From: Lepidodermella squamata
Taxonomy: Eukaryota; Gastrotricha
Direction: 5' to 3'
Assembly: GCA_047495785.1 (NCBI GenBank)
Contig: JBLDXI010000002.1
Coordinates: forward strand, 1,922,001-1,986,000
DNA length: 64,000 nucleotides
The notes under the pieces are model-generated. The model made no database searches. It had not been told where the DNA came from and saw nothing but the letters and a program-made list of their open reading frames with translations. Both the position numbers and the translations under genes were made by a program. Below are positions 1-11,600 of this stretch, piece after piece (the stretch's first letter is position 1; each line of letters begins with the position of its first letter).

Positions 1-52
1 TTATCTTTTTTTCTCGATTTTAGCATCACTAATTTTTCTATGAAAATGTGAA

Positions 53-810
53 ACCTCGAGTTACCCGGCCTATTGTCCGGCCTCTCTAGTCTTTTTTATT
101 GAAATACTTCTGTGAATCCGAGTCTGATGTTCCGATGAGTAAATATTATTTCCCTTTATAAAAGTTTGCTGTAATAATTGCATGAAGCCCATGTCTGTCC
201 TTGGAGGAATTGCGCTCAACTCAGAATCAATGATAATGGATCGATTTTTATCGAAAATGAGAGTGTAATAAAACCATAGGCTCCAGGTATGTTATTATTT
301 GACCAAGAACGTCACAACCCTGCCTTTATTAAATGTGAAACAGAAGTTATAGCGGAAATCTCGCCACCATGTTTTCAAGTTTGATCTGCTCACGTGAAAA
401 TTGCTATTTAACCACCGCAAAAATTATAATACAAAAAGTTCAAAAAAATGTCGATAAATTATTTAATAACGAATATTTACAAAATTATTAAATTATCGCC
501 GAAAATATCCAGAATAAAAAGGAATCGCTCAACTTATTGGACCCTGAAATGGCATTTGATGCAGTGGAAGAAATTAAACTAAAAAAATTCAATGAAGTTT
601 ATAAAATAAATAAAAATTTGGTAATATAAACGTGGAAATATTTGTTTATAGACTGATGTTTCGAAAAACTATTCTCGAATGGTGTTCAGCATAGCATTCA
701 AGCGAAAGCCCGACTACTACGTCGGCACTGTCATTTTGCCCGCCTTTGTGCTTTACGTCCTGCAACTGGTCGGACTCGCCGTCCCGCCGCACATGCCCGA
801 TCAGGTGTAT
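53..810 (+). pseudogene. Cys-loop channel pseudogene lacking exon 1
   Basis: The upstream region and intron match those of the intact channel gene at 35961-37540 nearly base for base. Near 470 the sequence jumps from the first codons (ATG near 450) straight into the paralogue's intron, so about 0.9 kb holding almost all of exon 1 (signal peptide, ligand-binding domain, Cys-loop) is deleted. Exon 2 starts at 652 after an AG acceptor and keeps the pre-M1/M1 stretch (YYVGTVILPAF, LVGLAVPPHMPD) to about 805, then diverges completely before M2. An extra A before the second ATG, compared with the intact copy, supports use of the downstream ATG there. It cannot encode a channel. Confidence 0.85.
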
Positions 811-812
811 AT

Positions 813-1211
813 TTTTTCGTCAGCTAATTCCATGTTGTGTCAGCTAATTCCAGTTTTCGTCAGAAATACCATTTTCTGTCAGAAATGACACTTTTTACAG
901 CTAATTTAATATTTAATTTTAATTTTAATTTATAAGTGCTCTGTAACTCTATTTCCTGCCCATTTTCACGAAAATAACGTAGGAAAATGTTGACATCTTT
1001 TTTCAAAATTATTGGCTCTAATATGCTTTCGGATTTTTAATCGCACGACGTCTTAGTAGCACATTTTGGTAGTAAACACCTATAAACGATTGCTACTGTA
1101 GTTTTTCCGTGGCACTACGGTAAAACTACGGAAAAACTACGATAACACTACTGTAACCAGAACGGTAAAGAAATATCAACAAAATATGGATGGGATACCT
1201 TGAAAATCAAG
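813..1211. other. Non-coding gap, no gene seen
   Basis: AT-rich sequence between two pseudogene pieces. A short repeat GTCAGCTAATTCC occurs twice near 820-850, and 1095-1165 holds an imperfect inverted repeat (TAGTTTTTCCGT / ACGGAAAAACTA). No coding signal is seen. Confidence 0.5.
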
Positions 1212-1787
1212 TCACATGCTGTTTACAATTGAAGACGTGACTGTCTCGCCTGGGATTGAATGCTCAGTCCAAATCGATTCGACGCGACTGATCGCTTCAC
1301 TCAAGCCGCCGGCTACGAGAAAACTGGCTCCAGCTAGGTTATTTCGATGTTCGCAGTCGAAAACTATGAATCGACTTGGACTCTGAGCGATGATTGCCAA
1401 TGTTTCTAAATCCTTTGTCAGCAACAAAGCGGATGGTCGAAAAACAGCTTCGTTGAATTCTAAATCGTCTAACAAGGCTCATCCGGAGGCTTTTGTCGAT
1501 AGGGAGGGCGTTTTTGTAACGTTCCACTTCGTTGAGAATCTTATCAGGCGAGGCATCGCTCAGGTTCCAGAGTTTTCAGAGCGTGTTTTTAAAATTTCTT
1601 GCAGCAATGATAGCATGGGTTCAACGGTGAACAGGACGCCGATTGAGGTCTTGATTTTGGTTAGGAGGCGGAAACTAGTTTCGCAGGCCAGTAACATACT
1701 TGCCCACCTTGCACTGCCAATGTTCATCAGGCACTCGGTACATTCGACAATATTAGGCGATTCAACCGGCACAAATGAGGAGGCCAT
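1212..1787 (-). pseudogene. RING-family gene A, truncated and frameshifted
   Basis: Closest relative in the window is the intact RING gene at 40829-41962. From the ATG at 1787 the first ~70 residues align (IGSARWAS, TKIKTSIGVLF, LSLLQEILKT). The frame then breaks near 1560 and again near 1475, and resumes as FNEAVFRP, LETLAIIAQSPSRF and VFDCEHRNN. Homology ends near 1265, so the linker and C-terminal RING are gone. Flanking non-coding sequence (1795-2095) also matches that around the 42 kb copy, so this is a degraded segmental duplicate and not a processed copy. Confidence 0.85.
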
Positions 1788-2094
1788 AACATGAATTTAG
1801 GCTATGAAAGCGCTCTCATCTTTCACAGTTGATGGATAGGAGAATCCTTGAGGTCAAAACCTACTGTTCAACCTGGAAAAAGTATTAAACCTATAAGGAA
1901 AACTGCATCAGGAATGAGGGGAACTAAATCCTTTTCTTTCTCAGAACCCTCTTTGCCAAACCCCACATTTCACTTGTCACTTGTCTTGGCTAGGTATATG
2001 TAAAAATAATGTGCTCTTCCAGGTTGATTCATCTTCAGTATTTCAATATGATTCATGATTGAAATAACATTCTATTTAAGTCAATTAATCGCAT

Positions 2095-2243
2095 TAATCA
2101 ACTCGGCATTGTCTACAGTGCTATACCAAAAAGCGAGGTGTCCTAACTTTGGATTCTAATCAAATTCGCGTGCGACTTGATCACTGAAACGAATTTGCGC
2201 GTGCTCGAGTTATTGTTCTGAAATGAAAATCCCTAAAAAAAAC
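2095..2243 (+). pseudogene. Cys-loop channel M2-M3/loop remnant, left half
   Basis: Decayed copy of the channel's second exon. CTCGGCATTGTC, then ACAGTGCTATACC and AAGCGAGGTGTCC, match the M2-M3 region of the intact gene (about 37262-37400) with many changes and small deletions. It is cut at 2243 by the MULE insertion and continues at 5871. The same decayed segment, without the transposon, is present at 42950-43240 and shows the empty site. Confidence 0.75.
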
Positions 2244-5200
2244 GCTCAATTCCGGACCCCGCTTAGTTTCGTGCAGGGCGTTGGGGCTCTCAGATAAAAA
2301 TTTGAATTTTTGCGCAAATTCTTCACTCTTGTATTAAAATTTACAATAAAATATTTTAAAATATATTTATTTTTAATATTCTAAAAAATTAAAATATGTA
2401 TCCAAGAGCTACGTATTGATTGAGAAAAAGAACGAGTTTTCATAAGTCGGTGGCCTAAGTCCTGAAGTCGGCATTCGTTCTCTAGCTTAAATCTGTGAAA
2501 CCGTCCTTCACTATGCCTGAAGTTGAAGTAAGTGATGGAAAATAAATATAAGTACAGCTGCTGTTCCGGGAAAAACATCAAGTCTTTAAGACTAACATTT
2601 GTAAAAAGAGACAGAAAAGATCAAACTCGCCATATCTTTATTAGAGCATCGTATCGGATCATCAGAATAAGACATCAGAAAATGGAAAATAATAATTCTG
2701 TTCATATCACTGAATTTTACGCCGCTTAGCTTTGGCGATGAGATTTGACGCTAACCGCCTCTTTTGACTTTGGCTAGGCATGTGCGTAGTCTGAGGGCCG
2801 TGAAACGGCAATGAAGATCGAGTTAACCGCATTTCGCCCCCTCCTCCCAACTTGTTGAGGTCTGGAGGAGCCGGATGTGAACTTGCGGCGACTAGTTGCC
2901 GTTGGTTGAACTCTTATTCTAGCGCCCAATCGATTTTCATGATGTTTCGACGCACACTTTGCAAGGAAAGATTCCAAAGAAGCAGGACCTGCCATAGCTG
3001 CCTTAGCCAATCGAGTTGCAAATCGTTCAGCTTGTACATTCAACGATTTACTCTTACTAGATTTCAGTAATTCGACCGCTTTATTACAAGCAGCGGTAAA
3101 ACTGCCGACAGTTTCATCAGTTTCCACAATTTCGGGTTCGCATATCTCATCAACGGGACTGCTCAAAGCATTAATAGTTGGTACATCAAACTCCAACGGT
3201 ACCTCTCCATAGCTAGGCTTAAAAACCATTCCATCATTTGGCATGTTATCACTGAAGAAAGTAAGATCAGGTGCACTGCCACATGCGATGATTGAAAGTA
3301 GCTGCAGAACCTCAGGATCAGAATAAACAAGTTGATTCAGCGGAAGTGGAACTGAATGCTCCTCAGCAAGAGACATCTGATGCTTACAAACGCGACCGAC
3401 AGCGCCATATTTGCATGAACAAAGCCAATTCTGTAGATCAACAATGTAGACATCACCATTGCCGGTATTAATTTCGAATCGAAGATCGCCAAGTTGATGA
3501 CAGTATTCGATATCTGCATGACTTCTTCTGAGCCATTCAGTCTTCAGCTCACGGCGTCCAGTGGAAAAGTCAAGCAGTTTATCACGGAAAAATTCAGAGA
3601 ACGGCCCGACCATGTACTCCGCCAAGTCTACGGGATCGTAGGCTCGAACTCTGGACAAGATTACATCCTTAATTAAACCCACACATCGTTCGACGAAATT
3701 ATTGGTCAAATGTCCCATGCAATCAATGCTTCGGAAGGCGGCTACCCACTTTCGGTAGTCTTTCAAGTGCGAACAGAGGTATTCCCGTAACTTGTCGTTT
3801 TCCTGAACAAGGCTGTCAGAAAGAAGTTGAGCCTTGCGAAATTCGAATTCTTCCTTCGTTTGCGAGTATCCAACGCTATGGAAAACTGAAAGAACAAACA
3901 TTAGGTACCAAATAATTAATGGAATAATGAACTCACGTTCGAATATTCTGACCCAGCAATCCTGGGGTATATTATTCTTCCGGTTAATAAGCCATCGCCA
4001 AACGGCTTGTAGTACATGAAAGATGCAGTAGAATAATTTGCTGTTTGGAAAGGCCGCTCTAAGACCCTGTTGTTCCGCTTCGCTCATGTCGGTTAGAAAG
4101 CAAGCCACGTCGTCACCAAGAATAGCTCTCGCTAATTTGAAGACTTGTTTATAGCAATCTGAGTCTTGATTACTGTGTATGGCGACAACACAAGGGAGCG
4201 CTCCAGCGGAAGATGCCGAAACCAGCAGTGTAAGGGTACAATTTGTCAGATCAACACTCGCGGTCGAGTCAGCAAAGAGAAGTTTTTTAGCCTGAGCTAC
4301 AGAGAGAAGACGCGCTCCATCAGAGGCGTTTGGATTACCAATGCCCATTGCTTTCGGCCATCGTTTTCCCATATCTATATAAAACAACAATATAGAACCA
4401 GAAAGACATGAACGAAGTAGTTCGCTAACCTTCAACTTGCAGATCTTTTCATTTTGTTTGGCGAGTTTTCGAGCCTTTCGAGCATTGCATCTTCTGTTCT
4501 CTCGCCGTACAGACTTATAGTTTCCAAATCCTTCAAGTAGTACCAGTCCCGTTTTGTCGGGCAAAGAGACCGGTCCGCAGCTAGCACGGTCGGGTGAACA
4601 TCAGGATATTCAGCTTCAAGCTCGTTCCTGAAGCGCATCGAAGCCTGAGTAACACTTGTAGAAGTCTTCAACATTCTACGCATTCTTTCCTTAGCTTTTT
4701 CTGAGAGGTGCTTCCATCTCAAAGCAGTTCGACCAAAAACGCAGTGATTGTGGTTCCAATCAATCTAAATAAAGTATATCTAATGATTTTCATATCGGAT
4801 CAGAGCTACTCACTTCAAAGATAAGCGGTAACTGCTCATAGAAGCAGTCACGATATAAACGCATATCTCGAGCTCTGCGGTCCAAGCCAGATGTATCTGG
4901 AAGTTCTGTCAGAGTCAGTTTGGTTTTGCAGTTTGTAATTCTCCGCAAATGAAGTTCGACTTCATCGTCATCTTCCTTCTTTTAAGCAGGGGCATTGTTT
5001 TCCGACGCTGCTTTCTTTGAAACATGCTTCCCGGTGTTGTGAGCAGCACGGCTGCACACTCGTTTTACCTTCGCCTCCACCTAGTTTTAACAATTGACAT
5101 ATTTCGTTCGATAGAAGCAATCGTTCACCAACCTTAACACATTTCGGAGGCAGGTTTTGGCTAGTTGCCTCCTTAAACTCGCAATGTAACGATCGTTCGA

Positions 5201-5870
5201 CGTAATTTATGAAGTTGAACAAATCATAACGCCGGAAACGGACCTTGAGCTTCCAAGAAGCACCTTCCTTCTCGAATAGTTCCATGTGACAACCATCAAC
5301 GAGAGAGGGCGGAAACAAGTCTGAGAGCTCTTCCGGCAATGGAACTTTAGGAATGGCTGGTTTGTCTTTAAGCGAAGAGGGTTTAGATTTTGCTTTGTCA
5401 CCCCCAGCACAGCTGGCGTCTTCTTCCCAGATTCTATCTCTTTCTCATGCTTATTCTTAGTTGCCAATTTCTTCTCCGGCTTGAAGTCATCATCAGATTC
5501 AGCGTCGACCAAACTCATCACCAAAATACTAGGATATCTAAAGCAACATGAGCTCTTCAGCCATTTCCTCAATTAAAATTTTTATTACATTCCGCACTTG
5601 ATCGTCAACTCAGATCATCAAGCAGGTTACCAACTAGGTTTCTGCAACGGCTCGTGCCTTCTCTTTCTCCAAGCTTCCAATGGCGGCGCCAAATTCAAAA
5701 TAAAATAATGAAATTGCAAGAATAACTCAAAAATATAAATAATATTTTAAAAATTCAATGTTTTTATTTTCTGGTCAAGTATACATTGCGCGAAATTCAA
5801 ATTTTTCTCCGAGAGAGCCCCCAACGCCCTGCACGAAACTAAGCGGGGTCCGGAATTGAGCAAAAAAAAC
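2235..5870 (-). mobile_element. Mutator-like (MULE) DNA transposon with 9-bp TSD
   Basis: Element proper is 2244-5861 (3618 bp). Long terminal inverted repeats start GCTCAATTCCGGACCCC and share about 70 bp with small differences. It is flanked by a perfect 9-bp target duplication AAAAAAAAC (2235-2243 and 5862-5870), the size expected for Mutator-like elements. The empty target is visible in the paralogous segment near 43130. It carries a decayed minus-strand transposase. Confidence 0.9.
2774..5518 (-). pseudogene. MULE transposase (SWIM zinc finger), frameshifted
   Basis: Transposase of the surrounding MULE. Family features seen: a DDE-like core with FADSTASVDLTN and FLTDMSEAEQQGLRAAFP followed by CIFHVLQAVWRWL (the MULE 'TD..A...fP..C..H' pattern), and a SWIM finger CSCKYGAVGRVCKH, followed by a basic C-terminus. 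Short introns are recognisable: one at about 4380-4433 (donor GTTAGC, acceptor ATATAG), one at about 3880-3936, and one near 4765-4810. The upstream region needs frame changes near 5400, 4985 and 4560 to stay aligned, so it is probably inactive. The start near 5518 is a guess; the N-terminal part is acidic/basic low complexity. Confidence 0.8.
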
Positions 5871-6035
5871 TACCATACATCGACAATGCGAATGTTTGAT
5901 TTTCTGGTAGTTGCTACTTTGGCAATTATAGGAGTTTGCGCTGATGTTTATTCAAGAATATGTTTATTGATTATTGATACGTAATTTTCAAGAGACCTCC
6001 AAATATTAGGCGAAACAATAGAATGAATCACATAT
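5871..6035 (+). pseudogene. Cys-loop channel M4 remnant, right half
   Basis: Continuation of the channel remnant cut by the MULE. CGAATGTTTGATTTTCTGG matches the start of M4 in the intact gene (about 37450). The 3' flank (Phe/Tyr-rich M4 end, then non-coding bases) matches 43190-43290. Homology to that block ends near 6035, where kinase-derived sequence begins abruptly: a segmental-duplication breakpoint. Confidence 0.7.
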
Positions 6036-6457
6036 TTTGCCTCTTTGCCTCTTCTACGAGCGCTTCGGTCTTCACTTGTCTAATGAAATGACTGTCTAGC
6101 AGATCAGCAGCCGCAGCTCGTTCAGAAGGGTCTTTAACGAGCATCGAGAGAACAAAGCAATGGTATTCTTCTGAATAGGATCAGTCTAGGTCGAATGGTT
6201 TAGGCTCACTCCTACGAAAGGAAGACCATCATTTATGACAAGATTTAAGAACTGAAATTTTCAAACTGAAAACAGTCAAATTTCTTTCAAGAGCGCAATC
6301 GCAATAGTTCTGACTTACTGGCAAGTAGAAATTCGCTAGTTAGAAGAAAGTAACCCCGAGTGACCACCAGTCGCTAGCCTCTGAATTTGGCTTTTTTGAA
6401 ACGTTTCAGGTGCCCTGTACAATGATGTGCCAACGCCAATCAGTGAGATACTCGCGA
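6036..6457 (-). pseudogene. Third copy fragment of the kinase-ankyrin gene
   Basis: Matches the exon 4 to exon 6 region of the two larger copies (about 16180-16670 and 33205-33700): the activation segment and C-lobe (YRAPETF, SDWWSLGVTF-like with a stop) and the 'PSERA' helix. In-frame stops, a frameshift and an intron deletion are present. Homology starts and stops abruptly (6036; about 6457, before GCGATAACAATGG). It lies downstream of the degraded ankyrin array, as expected for the 5' part of a further tandem copy. Confidence 0.8.
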
Positions 6458-6561
6458 TAACAATGGCGATAACAAGTTGAATATATCGAAATAGCCAGCA
6501 CTCAGCAATAGTAGAGTTTTGCCGTAATTTTGCCGATTTTCCATTTTCGATTCCCAATCAA

Positions 6562-6592
6562 TATTATTATTATTATTATTATCTTTATTTCG
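6562..6592. repeat. (ATT)n microsatellite
   Basis: About ten ATT/TTA units, interrupted only at the end. No associated gene. Confidence 0.9.
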
Positions 6593-6989
6593 AAAAATAT
6601 TCTATCGTATAAAAAAAAATCGGTACAAAACATTCGTGGTTTCAAAAGGGCACGCAGTGCAACAGAAAGAAGAAGGTGTTAGATCAGAAAATGCTCAATA
6701 GGAATGAAATTAATACGAATATATGTACAAAGGATAATTTGTTTGAACACAATTTGAACACAAAGAGATAGACGCAAATATTAGAAGCCACACACTGTAA
6801 AAAATGACTTCTGTGAAATTACTCCCCAAAGAAATAAAAAAAATTCGAAAAAATTTCGAATATTTAGCAATAAATTATTGGAGAATTCACGAATAATAAG
6901 CGATGGAAAATCACCCGATTTGTTTACTTTTCCAACCACTCGATGCTGATTCATCACAACATCTGGCGCCCATGGCGTTTACAGGCATA
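6593..6989. other. Non-coding gap, no gene seen
   Basis: AT-rich sequence between the kinase fragment and the end of the degraded ankyrin array. Several AATAAA-like runs on either strand; nothing further supported. Confidence 0.4.
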
Positions 6990-8375
6990 GTCAGGAGTAG
7001 GACCTCTATCTTAAAACTAGCTCCATGGGATTCACCCATGAGAAATAACGCCATTTTTCAGTCGGAGGATCAAACGCGTTCTCCAGTTTCAATGCTATTT
7101 GAGGTGCAAAGTCCAAAGCATTGATATCTGCTTGAAACTGCGAAGTTAGGAGTCTCACAATATCGACGTGGCTCCAGTAAGCGGCAAGGTGAAAAGGCTT
7201 AGTTCCATCTTCATTATCTACATTAACGTTGCAGTTGAATTCCTCTGGACGATTTCCATGTGTCCCCAATTGAGCAGCAATGTGCAACGGTGACGAGCCT
7301 TTCTTGGCGGAGGCATTAACGTCGCAGTTGAATTCTCCTGCAAGCGTTTTGACTACTTCCGTGTGTCCATTTTGAGCAGCGAAGTGCAGCGGTGTCCAGC
7401 TATCCACATCTGCACATCAGTGGCATTATTGTCGCAGGTGAACTTTCCCGTTACGATTTCTGCGTGTCCATTTAAAGCTGCCATGTGCAAAGGTGTATGA
7501 CCATTTTTATTGGAGGCATTAACATCGCACTTGAACTCTCCTGCAAGCATTTTGACGACTTCCGCGTGTCCGTTTAGAGCAGTATGGTCCAAGTTCGAAA
7601 AATTTGGAGTTAGGCGTCGGAGTCAGAAATTGCCGAAGGAGTCAACGCCATGTAATTTACATTATTTCGGTACAAAAAGAGTCAGAAATTGTCGAAGGAG
7701 TCAGTGTCGAAGATGGACCTTTCGCTGAGAGGCGGATAGTAATTTTAGCAACCGCGTGGTACGCTCGCTCGCTTGATTATGTACTCTTATTATCCGATTA
7801 GCAGACCACATTTCATTGAATATAACTAATACAGCGAGCGAAGCGATCTTAGCTGGCGGTATTTTTACGTTACTAGGACTGAAAATGAAACAGGCGTTAC
7901 TCAGATCTCGAAATTAACGTTTGAAATAAACGTCAATTGCAAATTACGAATTCTTTGTGTATTTTCGCAGTCGATGGAGTCACACTTGCCTCGACTTCGA
8001 GTCAGATTTACGGAATGAGTCAAAATCTCATTTTGAAGTCACAAACTGCTCTAACCGCCCCGGAGTAACACCGGAGTCAAACAAAAAATTGGAAAGAGTC
8101 AAAAAGACTCCGGAGTCAACGTTTGGACGACGCTGGTTTAGAGCAGCAATGTGCAAAGGCGTGATGCTATTGCAATGTGCAACGGCGTGAATGATGCTCC
8201 ATTGCGGGATTGAAATGGCAGTGGAATTCACCTGCAAGCATTTTTACGATTTCTGCATGTCCGCTTCGAGCAGCGACGTGTAACGGCGTAAAGCCATTAT
8301 TACTGGTGGCATTAACATCGCACTTGAACTCTCCTGCAAGCATTTTGACGACTTCCGCGTGTCCGTTTAGAGCAG
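6990..8375 (-). pseudogene. Degraded 3' end of kinase-ankyrin copy 2 array
   Basis: Ankyrin repeats of the type WTPLHFAAQNGHTEVV...LAGEFNCDVNAS continue on the minus strand. The unique C-terminal cap (SHVDIVRLLTSQF, DINALDFAP, EKWR) aligns with residues near the end of the 1544-codon copy. After EKWR (near 7065) the frame is lost and the terminal ~60 residues are missing. A deletion corrupts one repeat near 7250 and a frame change occurs near 7400. Between 7583 and 8135 a 553-bp element interrupts a repeat. In the shortened copy 2 this is untranslated debris beyond its new stop at 12721. Confidence 0.8.
7583..8135. mobile_element. 553-bp GAGTCA-rich element with 11-bp TSD (copy 1)
   Basis: Inserted inside an ankyrin codon repeat. 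The 11 bases GTTTAGAGCAG stand on both sides (7572-7582 and 8136-8146) and would restore a normal repeat if the insert were removed. The body is rich in GAGTCA/GGAGTC words, with GTCCAA near the left end and its complement near the right (TTTGGACGAC), but long terminal inverted repeats are absent. No coding capacity. Family unknown to me; a target duplication this long fits SINE-like or other retroposon insertion better than a cut-and-paste element. Confidence 0.7.
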
Positions 8376-8624
8376 TATGGTCCAAGTTCGAAAAATTTGG
8401 AGTTAGGCGTCGGAGTCAGAAATTGCCGAAGGAGTCAACGCCATGTAATTTACATTATTTCGGTACAAAAAGAGTCAGAAATTGTCGAAGGAGTCAGTGT
8501 CGAAGATGGACCTTTCGCTGAGAGGCGGATAGTAATTTTAGCAACCGCGTGGTACGCTCGCTCGCTTGATTATGTACTCTTATTATCCGATTAGCAGACC
8601 ACATTTCATTGAATATAACTAATA

Positions 8625-11600
8625 CAGGGTGTTCTTTTTAAAACCGAACATCCGCCGCGCGCGTTGGAAAATCGCGTGCTACCGCAAATTTTTATGCACA
8701 AAATTAAATATCCTTTTAAAAATATTTTTATTTTATTATATTAATAATTTTTTTTAAATAAAAATTTTGTTGCTACGGAAAAGCGCGCTGCGCGATGCCG
8801 CGCGTTTTCGCGTTGTAGCCGCTCCGCGCACCGCAAGTTCCCCGGCGCGCAACTTCATCCCCGTAATTCCGCATTTTATCACCGGTGACGACACCTTTGT
8901 TAGTGTTTTTCTGATAGCATTTCAAGCATTTAATAAGGCAGCCGGCGTCATTTTTTCTAAATATGGCTCAATTAGACGTATGCGCTAAGCCTAAACAAGC
9001 CATTTTTATGCCGTTTTTCGCAGATCTTAAGCGTTTAACCCCGGAAACTTTCACCTAAGTGCGGTTATACCTTGCGGAAACAGTGTTTCTAAGTACAGTA
9101 ATGTATTCTCTACAAGATTACCACAGCCGTTTTTGTAGGATGATGGTTATTTTTAGCACGTCTGCCCTAACAGCCAGCCGGTCTTTGAGAGCATAGATCT
9201 CATTATCACCATCTTCAAGGAGGTCTATGCCTTCAAATCACCCGTCAAAAACACTGTCTCTCATTGTTTTCTTGTAAAGCAGAGTAAATACTACTTAGTT
9301 ACCGTTACTTTTTGGAGGGTCACCGCGGTTTTTCACTTGCTGCTGCTATGGATGCATTCTGTCGATAAATGGAGTTTTTCGGGATATTCGGAACATTTAC
9401 AATGTTAGCAAACAATTCAGCGGTCAAATGGGGGCTCAAATGAGTGAATTCACTAGGAGACGTAAATACTTTGACAATGAAACAAGAAAAAGTCGGTGTT
9501 GCCATACTAACTCGTGAGCAGGAGGGACTTCCTTCTGCCATACCTGCTGTGTTAGATCTCATCCTCTGGCCAGATGAACGATCTTCAAGATGGTCCATGT
9601 CATGAATTTTGCTTAATTAGCATTGTTACTCATTGTTTTCTGGTAGAATAGAGTGTAAATTTCTTAGTTACCATGTCTTTTTGGGGGGTCACCGTGGTTT
9701 TTCTCGTTTTACGGCTTAGGATGCATTTAGACGTTAAAATGGAGTTATTCGGGTTTATCGGAACATTTATTGATGCTGGGAAATAATCAACGGTCAGATA
9801 TGGGTAAAATTGGGTGATTTTGCTTGGAGACTATATCAATATGACGACAAAGCAGAAAAAAGCTAGTGTTGCCGCCGTAATTCGAGCGCAGGGTCGACTT
9901 TCGTCTGCCCTACACACTCTGGTTAGACGTCATCATTGAGTCAGATCAGCAACCTTAAGGATAGCCCATTTCATGAAATAATCTGGTAAGAACAATCTTT
10001 CTCATGGTTTTCTTGTAGAATAAACTGTATATTTCTTAGTTACCAATACTTTTAGGTTGGACAACGCGGTTTTCCGCTTTAAGTGGCTTGGTATGCATTT
10101 TTCGGGTTTTTTCGGGTTTTTCGGGATATTTTTGGTCGTAGCAAATAATTTAGCGGTTAAATTTTGGCCAACATAAGTGAACTTGCTAAGAGAAGATGTC
10201 AGTTTGACAATAAAGCAGAAAAATGCTGGTGTTGCCGCCCTAACTCGAGCGCTGGGTCGGCTTTCTGATACCATACCATCCTTGTTAGAGGACGTTTCAA
10301 CGCGTTGTAGCCGCAATCCTTCGTGATTTATGGGGCCATATGACGTCGATGCATGAATTTTAGGCATTGTGTGAATATATTGCTTTAATCGTGTTAAAAT
10401 TCTGCAAAAGACTTTACCCGTTGACACATTTCAGCCGCTGCTACTGGTTTTCAGCGGTCGCATTACGGCTAAGGTTTGAAATTGTTTGTTTTCGCTTATT
10501 CTTCTATTTCTCCGGGAAATTCAGCGGGTGGGGCGCGTTATATTATTGTGATTTATTGCGCTTGAAGTTACATCAATCAAATAGTTTACCACTAAAATAT
10601 TACAAGAAACGTAAAATCTATGCGAGAATGCTGGACTGTTCTTACAGGACGCGTAGAATCAGAGATCAAAGGGATGCATATAAAAGACAAAGACTGGCGT
10701 GGTGTTAAACTTGCTTTGTTACCGCAGTCTCACAAACAGTTACCCCCGCCCGCAACTGCGGTTACCGCAGGGAAATTGATGACAGGACACGGGCATCACC
10801 ACGGAATATTCCCGCCGCTGCCCTGCGCCGCCGCAAACGAGTGATCACTGTCTGAATAAGGTCTCGGTTATCAGTCCTAAGCGTTGTCTCAGTCATCGGC
10901 TGTTTTCAAATCTCCGGCGGATCCAGTGATACCAATGAATTTTTCGCCGAAAATGATGCTAAATTCTCACTCTTAACGACTCACGCCGCGCGCCGGATGC
11001 TGCCAATGATGTTAAAGTTTACATGACGTTTTGTTAAACACTCAACTTGATCTGAATGGTGCAAATAAACGGCTGTTCATAGCCTAGCGATGTTGATTTT
11101 CCATGCTATGGATGTTAAGGATGCATTTATAGATGCTAAGCGCTCTCTTTACTTGAAAGCAATCTTGCTATAAGGAATTCCTTACTAAGGATGTCCTTAC
11201 TAAGCAAGACATCCTTAGCAAGATGGCTTCCAAGTAAGGACGCGGTGTCACTGGTATGCTTGGTAGGAATGGCTTACTCAACAATCCTTACTCAGACTTC
11301 GCCGCTTCAGACTGAGCGATCTAAGGATCTGATCTCAGATGGACCTGTGCACCTTAAAAGACGCGGCGTAGAGTGAAGAGTGAGTGTCCATAGTTATGAC
11401 TATTAAGATGACAGTCCTTACTAAGCACCAAGCTACGCTGACTTGTAAACCACTATCTTTAGTAAGGAACATGACTGATGTTACGAACAGCAGTAAACGA
11501 AATAAACTGAGCGGCTAAACCATCGTAATCTAAAATACCTTGTATTTTTTCTTTTTGATATTATGAACATGTTCTACGAGACAGCTTTGATGATAACAGT

